DNA of 64,000 nt from Deinandra increscens subsp. villosa. Taxonomy: Eukaryota > Streptophyta > Magnoliopsida > Asterales > Asteraceae. The notes under the pieces are model-generated. The model did not search any database. It saw only the letters and a program-made list of their open reading frames with translations, and was not told the DNA's origin. Positions 57,247 through 64,000 of this stretch are shown here, piece by piece; position 1 is the stretch's first letter; each line of letters begins with the position of its first letter. The position numbers and the translations under genes are program-made. The stretch spans positions 26,291,255 through 26,355,254 of the forward strand of contig JBCNJP010000013.1 of NCBI GenBank assembly GCA_039602395.1, in the 5' to 3' direction.

Positions 57247-58518
57247 CTTTCAACCCCAAGATAAGGTTAACCTTTAAAGATTTATTTTAATTATCTTTTA
57301 TTATGGTTGGATGTCATATAATATTTACCTTTTAGTTTGTTATAATCTTTTAGTTGTTAGGATCTGGTTTAACTATTAGCCTTGGGTGAATGTTTATGTT
57401 ATTAATAGATCAAATCTTTTAGGTTTTAAGCTTTGAATTAATAAATTAATAACTCTCTTAGTTCTAAATCACAAATGGTCTACATTATAAATAGATGAAA
57501 TTCTAGATGGTGATGAAGAACTTTTGGATGTACATCGTGAAAAGTGGGTATGATGCAACCAGAAAAAGATTTTATTGGAGATTTCCAACCAGAAAAAGAT
57601 TTTATTTCCTTCAAAATCTAGAAGTTGCTATGGTTAAGCTCCATGAAAATTTGATAAAACTTGCTACTATATTACTCATTTCTTTTCTTAGTCTTCATTC
57701 AACTACACAATAATAATACACTCTGCTAAAATAGTTTCGCTTCTTGAAATTATATATGAAGTTCAGTTTTGAAGCAATTTAGCTTTTGAGGTACCATTTC
57801 CAATATATAAAAAAATTATCAAGACATTAGGTAAGGTCAATTTTGGTATTAAAGTTTTAATATTTTTTTTTTTGTATTGCTATAGCCTATAACCGACTTC
57901 ACTTTGTGCTTCCATTCATATCACATACTCACTTTTGAGCCACATTTCCAAATGTCCCATTTATTTATATTTTTATTTATTTATTTATCTTCCTATGTTT
58001 TGATGTAAATATATTTAAATACACCAAATTTCAGTCATCATATAATCATATATAACAGATGATAATTACTATACCTTTCTTTCATCACACTAATAACGTT
58101 ACATTGACGTATATGACACTGCTATTGAGTTATTGGAATTTTCATTTGAGAATTGCAATTTTTTAGCTGTTGACTTTCGTGAAAGTTAACAATGCTTCCA
58201 AATATTTTTCACTTTCATATAATTAGCTTTAGTCGAGTAACGAATGTGATTTATAGATGTACGGATGGTCAACCTAAATTTAAGGATATTAATATCTTTA
58301 TATTTATAGGAGAGTGTTATAAGATTTGATATTGTTCAGTTTGTCAATTTATTAATGGTTATGAATAAGAATATGACTTAGTTGTTTTCAACTTTAATTA
58401 TACTTTGGATTTGGTTGGAGTTGATGAAGCCGTCCTCCATTTTATGAACCATTCTTTTCATCTTTGTTAATTTAATCAATTTATTACGAAGTACTTAGCA
58501 TTTAGTGAATAATTTGAG
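57247..58518. other. AT-rich intergenic DNA
   Basis: No gene recognised. It contains a 21-base direct repeat (starting CAACCAGAAAAAGATTTTAT) at 57556 and 57586, and several T-tracts. The short frames here have no supporting feature. Confidence 0.5.
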
Positions 58519-58775
58519 TGTTGTTCTAATATTAGTTTGTTTTTTGAACGGTAAAATTGGATCACTGACGGGGACATTACACAACCCACCCGATCATCTC
58601 CAATCTCCATCAGGAGGAAACTCACCACCAGTAAGAAAACCCTCTGGCCCAACTTGTAACCCCCATTTTTTATTCATTTTGTTACAAGTGGGGATTTGAA
58701 CCCAAGACCTTTCACTAAGAGGTCATACACCTTTGCCACTAGACTAAGCTAGTGGGTGTTGTTCTAATATTAGTT
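58519..58775 (-). mobile_element. tRNA-derived SINE with 20-bp target duplication
   Basis: The body is 58539-58755, minus strand: A-box-like TAGTCTAGTGGC, B-box GGTTCAAATCC (complement at about 58691-58701), 3' end CCGTTCAAAAAAC. A 20-base duplication starting GTGTTGTTCTAATATT is exact at 58519-58538 and 58756-58775. The 3' tail CCGTTC-A(n) is shared with the other SINE family in this window, although the bodies differ. Confidence 0.92.
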
Positions 58776-58835
58776 ACTCAAAGCACATCCAATACTTATA
58801 GTTTGTGGGGAAAGTTATTGTACAAAGGGGACTTT

Positions 58836-59830
58836 CCATGCGAAGTGTGCGAATGAGGGTAATATTATCCGCGTACGCTTGATAATCACGCAAGATCTTG
58901 CCACCGTGTTTTTGGTAGCAAAATGGTGTTAAAAAAGCAATTGTCACCATTTTGCCACCAAAATATGAATGGTGTCAAAAGGGAAATTGTCACCATTTTG
59001 CCACCAAATATGTTGTATAAACATGTCCAGTCCTAATCACGCAAGTTATCCATAATCACGCAAACTTTATTTCATAAGCAATTGTCACCATTTTGCCAAC
59101 AAATACGTTATGAAAAATATACAGGTCACGCAAGTTATACATAATCACACTTTATTTCATAAGCAATTGTTACCATTTTGCCACCAAAATATGTTTGGTT
59201 GTAAAATGGTGGCAAAAAGGCAATTGTCACCATTTTGCCACCAAATATAAGTTTTGCCACCAAATATGTTTTGGTAGCAAAAATGGTGTCAAAGGGCAAT
59301 TGTCACCATTTTGCCACCAAATATGCCGTAAAAACATGTCAGGTCCTAATCACGCAAGTTATACATAATCACGCATACTTTATTTCATAAGCAATTGTCA
59401 CCATTTTGTCACCAATATGTTGTGAAAAATGTACAGGTCATAATCACGCAAGCAAGGGCTTTATTTCATAAGCAATTGTCACCAATTTGCCACCAAAAAA
59501 TGTTTTGGTAGCAAAATGGTGTCAAAAAGGCAATTGTCACCATTTTGCCACCAAAAACAATATAGCAATACTATACTTAAATTAAAGAGAATTAAATGCT
59601 CGTTTTTATAGTGTATTTTTTTTTAAACCGATGTCATATGAAAAAGTTATAGACGTTTAAAAAATATGGGGGAAACATTTTTATAGGTTATACCCATTTT
59701 ACCCTCTAGGTTATTTGCACGTTTTATATTTTTGTTTTGCATCTGGATTAGATCTACCCAGATCTGGACACTCATCTATAAAATCAAAGGCTAACATCAC
59801 TTTGCACAGAAATATCACTTCGCACGGAAA
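58836..59830. repeat. Hairpin-forming repeat array, possible DNA transposon
   Basis: About nine copies of GTCACCATTTTGCCACC-AAA occur, several opposed by an inverted TTGGTAGCAAAATGGTG, so each pair can fold. Longer units include AATCACGCAAGTTATACATA and TTTATTTCATAAGCAATTG (four or five times). The block is bracketed by near-perfect 13-base inverted repeats, TCCATGCGAAGTG (about 58836) and the complement of TCCGTGCGAAGTG (about 59818-59830). This resembles the subterminal repeat clusters of CACTA-type elements, but no transposase or CACTA end is seen. Confidence 0.6.
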
Positions 59831-60860
59831 ACCGTTCGCAATTTAAATAAAATAAGTACTTTTTATTTTATTACGATTACAACAAATGGAAATAATACAA
59901 TACAATGGAAATAGCTAATCCACTCCTATCAACAGTTACAAGAAAATAATAAAATATTACACGGAAATGAAATACAATACAAAGAAATGATTAGTGATAT
60001 AAATGAAATTACACTACAAATGAAATGAAACACAGAACATGACAAAATTGATAATGAGGAAATAAAGATTTGATTAAAAGAAAAAGGTGACAGAAAGTTT
60101 TAGAAAATAGTTTTGAGAAAATCTTTTGAAGACAAGAAAGGATTCAAGAGATCCTTGGCGAAGGATTCGGGTCAAAACCCAGGTTCCTTAAAACAAATTT
60201 CGGGTCTACCAAAGATCCGTTTTGTTTCCCAGGGTACAATCGCCTAAACCGTATTGCACGGCCGGGATAACTCTAAGCTTGAAGTTACCTTGAAACTTGA
60301 AGAAATGAAGAACGGAGAAGAAGATTTTGTGAAAAAAGAATGAGGAAGAGCAGAGAGATCTCTTGTGTGAATTCGGTGTGTTTTGCCTCAACTAATGAGG
60401 ATGTATATATAGTGGTGGGAGTCTTGGAGAGCACTCTAAAATAATTCGTAGTCAAACTTTGCATTAAACGTCTTTAATGCAAATTGATTTCTAATTAACG
60501 CAGAATTACCTTAATTAGCTCAAAACGTGTTTACAACTATCATTCCGGAGGAATCTCCGCGTAACAGCTGTCTTCCGGAAGAACTGATCTTCCGGTTCGT
60601 TCCAACTTCAACCGGAAGAATTTCGGAACCACTGTTCAGGTTGAACTCGAATCCGCTTGAACCTATACGTCTGGTCTTCAACCGGACCAACTTCCGGTTG
60701 AACTCAAAAACAATAAGGCGGCTCTTAAGCGGCTCGCGGTGATGCGAGCGTGCGAAGTGCAAAGTGCGCCATCAAAGCGCCACATTGCACCTCATACGCC
60801 CACGACGCGCGCGCATGTGCGTGTGCGAGTACGAGTGCGAGTTAGGGTGATTCGCACCCC
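59829..60860 (-). repeat. Left (3') LTR of K with TTCCGG and GTGCGAG clusters
   Basis: Matches 63720-64000 over its first 280 bases. TATATATAC (complement, about 60402-60410) is the TATA box. Upstream in element orientation, 60540-60710 holds palindromic units (CTTCCGGAAG, CGGAG-GAAT-CTCCG, TCAACCGG...CCGGTTGA). 60735-60855 is unusually GC-rich with GTGCGAG/GTGCG words. The limit near 60860 is the deletion junction with integrase. Confidence 0.7.
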
Positions 60861-61690
60861 TAGGGTCCAAGGGATGTGTCCTCACCAAAAAATGGTTCTT
60901 CATGAGTGTCGTCACCAACTAATGGTGTCGATGAACTCGCGTGTTCTCGTGACAAACACGGGAATACATTTTCAAAGAATAAAGCATTCCTTGATTCCAT
61001 GATAGTGTCTTCGTGTATATCGGGATTTTTCGAGTCATGGACAAGAAACCGATATGCACTACTGTTTTCTGCGTATCCAATGAACACACAGTCCATAGTT
61101 TTGGGTCCTAACCTTTGCACCTTAGGAAAAGAAGCTAATACCTTAGCTAGACACCCCCACACTTTCAGGTATTTGTAGGATGGCATTTTGCCCATCCACA
61201 ATTCATAAGGAGTCTTATCCTTATCTTTGCGGGGTGTCTTATTTAAAAGATAGTTGGCCATCAAAATCGCTTCCCCCCACATGTCTAGGCTCATCCCAGA
61301 ACTATTCAACATGGCATTCATCATCTCTTTCAATGTACGGTTCTTTCGTTCCGCAATGCCATTGGATTATGGAGAATAAGGTGCGGTGGTCTCATGGACA
61401 ATTCCACTTTGTGCACATAAGTCCGCAAACAGTGAAACATATTCACCTCCTCTATCACTCCGCAAAACCTTGATTTTCTTGGTGAATTTATTCTCAACCA
61501 AGTTCTTAAACAAGACAAACTTATTTATTGCTTCATCCTTACTCTTAAGTAAGTATACATAGCAATATCTTGTACTATCATCAATAAACATGATGAAGTA
61601 CTTGTGTCCACCACGCGTAGGGACGACTTTCACACACATAGTGATTAGTCTAGAGGTTCGGTTATTCGTTCAACCGATTTAAACGATGAT
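60861..61690 (-). pseudogene. Integrase of element K
   Basis: Two frames. 61367-61639 has FIMFIDDSTRYCYVYLL and RSDRGGEYVS, the second catalytic Asp region. 60860-61333 has KEMMNAMLNSSGMSLDMWGE, LMANYLLNKTPRK and FIGYAENSSAYRFLV. The segment around 61640-61665, where the first catalytic Asp should be (LDLIHTD-like), is shortened and contains a stop. A TAA at about 61365 and a shift separate the two frames. It ends at the deletion junction in place of RT. Confidence 0.85.
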
Positions 61691-62319
61691 CTTGTAAGTT
61701 TGGATTCGACACACGTTTCGCATTTTGACTTCGAGTCTATTTTAAAATTTGGCAAACATTTTAAACTCAATAAACGGCCAATTGAATTAAATTTGACGTG
61801 TCCTAATCTACCATGCCACATATTTGAATCATAAAACTCAATCATATAAGTAGAAGAGGAAGCTTTCGCCCTTTTATTAATGACCAAAGTAGACAATTTA
61901 AACATAGCGTTTTGGGCATAGCCCTTGCCTACAAACATACCATTTTTGGTCAAAACGACCTTATCAGACTCGATCACTATGCGAAATCCAAACTTGTTGA
62001 GCAGCCATCCAGAAACAAGGTTCTTCCTGATTTCTGGCACGTACAGAACGTTGCTCAACGTGAGTTCCTTCTCAGAAGTGAACTTCAAGACCAGTTTGCC
62101 TCCACCCATGATGTCGGCAGTAGCTTTATTCCCCATGTAAAGCTTCTCGGTCCCCTTCGCCTCTTTAAACGTACTAAAGAGGGTCTTGTCTCCGCACACG
62201 TGGCGGGTGGCACCGGTGTCAACATACCAGCCAGGGTTCTCCCCCACAATGTTGACTTCAGAGATGAAGGCAGACGCCTCCGTAATCATTGCCACTAGTG
62301 GCATGTCGTCTTCCACCAT
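61645..62319 (-). pseudogene. Protease and pre-integrase region of K
   Basis: An open frame of 224 codons: GWYVDTGATRHVCG (catalytic D-T-G intact), LSNVLYVPEIRKNLVSG, then the HHCC part (MWHGRLGHVKF; CETCVESK). It ends at LD-stop at 61645, where the core domain should begin. Confidence 0.88.
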
Positions 62320-63235
62320 GTGAGCGCGCTCACGTTGTGGCTCCGGGCACTGATCCGCCCGATGACCATGTCCCCCATAGTTGTAGCACTTTCCTGAGAA
62401 TTTCTAGGGCTTTTTTTTCACAACCCCTTTCTTCGGTGCCAAGTGCTCCGCTGTTTTGCCTTTGCCTTTGGTATTGGCCCCACCCTTTCGCTTGCTTCCT
62501 TTGGAAGACTGACCAACCTCCACCATATTCACCTTAGCCGAAGGTTGCATGGTGGTGGCTTTTTTTATCAGTCTTATTGTCCTCCTCGATACGAAGACGG
62601 ACAATGAGATCCTCAACGGTCATCGCCTTTCTTTTGTGTTTAAGATAGTTCTTAAACTCAAGCCACGAAGGAGGAAGCTTCTCAATCATTGCTGCCACTT
62701 GAAATGTCTCACAAAGGGACATACCCTCTGCGTCGACCTCATGTAGTATAATTTAAAGCTCTTGGACTTGACTCATCACGGTTTTATTATCAACCATTTT
62801 GTAGTCCAGGAAACGGGCTACCACGAATTTCTTCGTGCCAGCATCCTCCGTTCTATACTTCTTGTCTAAAGACTCCCACAATTCTTTGGATGTCTTAAAC
62901 ACCAAGTAGACATTATACAGTGAGTCCACTAGGCCGTTCAACACATAGTTGCGGCACAAGTAGTTCGAATGTTTCCAAGCTTCCACCGCGTTAACGGTTT
63001 CAGCGTTGGCTTCCCCTTCACCGAGTTTGGGAGCGGACTCTGTGAGACAATTCGCAAGGATTAGGGTGGTCAAATAGAACAACATCTTTTGTTGCCACCT
63101 CTTGAAGTGTAAACCCGAGAACTTCTCGGGTTTTTCGGCATGACTTGCGATGGTGTTGGCTGTTATGCCGCTTTGGGACCCAACCGATGCTGTTCCCTTA
63201 GGCTTTTCGGCTATCTTTTCAACTTCGTTAGTCAT
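62320..63235 (-). pseudogene. gag of element K
   Basis: Starts MTNEVEKIAEKPKGTASVG at 63235. Capsid region: KFSGLHFKRWQQKMLFYL, VFKTSKELWESLDKKY, FLDYKMVDNKTV. A stop/shift near 62752 leads to 62534-62722 (AAMIEKLPPSWLEFKNYLKHK), then a shift to 62404-62616 (Lys/Gly-rich). The zinc knuckle at about 62340-62385 reads CYNYGGHGHRADQC, with the second Cys replaced by Tyr, and is preceded by a TAG at about 62404, so the nucleocapsid is broken. Confidence 0.85.
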
Positions 63236-63715
63236 TTTTCTGAAATAGAAAACTACACAAGTTAATATTCAGAATTTTTATTTAAACGCGCACGTTTAAA
63301 ACGTAAGAAAAACCTCCAACTAATGGATGGTTTTCGAGGAGTAGAAGAGAGTTTTCAATCTCTAAACGCGCACGTTTTAAAGAGATTAAAGTCCAACAAA
63401 TGGACGGATTAGAGATGTAATAAATTTTTATATAACTTCCAACTTATGGAGGTTAGATGGTTTTAAAAAGAATTTATAACGTCCAACTAATGGATGTTAA
63501 ATATATAAAGAAAATTTTAACGTCCAAAAATGAATGTTAAAGTTTTGTCGTAACCGACAACTCGTTTAACTCTAAGTCCAACTTTGAGTCAAAACGAGTT
63601 AAAATATTTAATTTTAAAACACTAAATCACCTCAAGAAATCTAAGTCCAACTTTGAGACTCGAGGCAATGAAGTTTTTTATAAACGAACGGTGTTTTAAA
63701 AATTTGTTTTAAGTT
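63236..63715 (-). other. Leader of K
   Basis: Noncoding; CCAACTAATGGA / CCAACTTATGGA / CCAACAAATGGA recurs at about 63316-63495, and AAGTCCAACTTTGAG at 63573 and 63638. TAAACGCGCACGTTT is found twice (about 63283, 63363). No TGGTATCAGAGC primer site is seen next to the LTR, so another tRNA may be used or the site has decayed. Confidence 0.55.
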
Positions 63716-64000
63716 TGTAGGAAAACCGTTCGCAATTTAAATAAAATAAATACTTTTTATTTTATTGCGATTACAACAAATGGAAATAATACAATACAAT
63801 GGAAATAACTAATCTACTCCTATTAACGATTACAAGGAAATAATAAATTATTACATGGAAATGAAATACAATACAAAGAAATGAATAAAGATTAAAATGA
63901 AATTACACTACAAATGAAATGAAACACAGAACATGACAAAATTTATAATGAGGAAATAAAGATTTGATTAAAAGAAAAAGGTGACAAAAAGTTTTAGAAA
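63716..64000 (-). repeat. Right (5') LTR of K, cut by window end
   Basis: TGTAGGAAAACCGTTCGC on the plus strand, then nearly the same sequence as 59829-60110. Confidence 0.85.

Larger units (their letters stand above)
59829..64000 (-). mobile_element. Copia element K, internally deleted (minus strand)
   Basis: Its LTRs share 59829-60110 and 63720-64000 almost base for base. Between them, read leftward, are leader, gag, protease and integrase; RT, RNase H and the polypurine tract are absent. The right LTR runs off the window. Confidence 0.85.

Noticed and set aside
58836..59570. CRISPR-like direct repeats with spacers
   Set aside because: Plant context, inverted partners and variable, related spacers; hairpin satellite or transposon repeats fit better.
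60906..62298. Several plus-strand frames of 70-130 codons
   Set aside because: Antisense shadows of K integrase and protease.

Overview
The window is plant nuclear DNA, almost certainly a eudicot and most likely a daisy-family (Asteraceae) or similar large, repeat-rich genome. The evidence is wall-to-wall LTR retrotransposons primed by initiator-tRNA-Met (TGGTATCAGAGC sites next to LTR ends), Helitrons with TC...CTAG ends, tRNA-derived SINEs with target duplications, and long (TA)n tracts. The family-level placement is an inference from the style of the Copia elements. I found no host gene that looks functional, and no rRNA gene, tRNA gene or CRISPR array.

Layout, left to right. 1-3318: the 3' part of a decayed Copia element (A) with gag and LTR. 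3319-10294: minus-strand Copia pieces. These are a gag (E), an LTR (5502-8557) that holds a complete non-autonomous LTR element (F, 6237-8476, duplication TAAAG), a C-terminal scrap of an additional ORF, an LTR end of family N, and a leader plus LTR (M). 10514-19410: element I (minus, decayed gag, no recognisable pol), whose right LTR is cut by G, a relative of F. 19411-24559: a Ty3-like LTR split by a 4.5-kb Helitron (H1) that carries exons of an LRR receptor kinase. 24560-26752: LTR and leader of element C.

26753-43704: a 17-kb SIRE-type Copia element (B). It has a decayed gag-pol (about 27.4-34.3 kb), a triplicated stem-loop module, a promoter-like block and an additional ORF (36.2-43.3 kb). 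The additional ORF is split by a younger minus-strand Copia element (D) with an uninterrupted gag of about 905 codons. 43705-46742: LTR of an A relative, more Ty3-like LTR, and two palindrome-rich MITE-like elements. 46743-53298: a second Helitron (H2) holding a 3-kb Ty3-like LTR with two tRNA-like modules, and a SINE. 53802-57246: 3' end of Copia element J with a solo LTR (N, duplication ATTAT) inside its RNase H. 58539-58755: SINE. 58836-59830: array of hairpin-forming repeats. 59829-64000: Copia element K (minus) with an internal deletion. Two 500-base N gaps lie at 36915-37414 and 53302-53801.

What runs across the window: at least nine LTR families each carry their own cluster of short, CpG-containing, often self-complementary motifs, either just upstream of the LTR TATA box or in the leader. 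In element B the same motif-plus-TATA arrangement recurs in front of the additional ORF, which suggests a second internal promoter.
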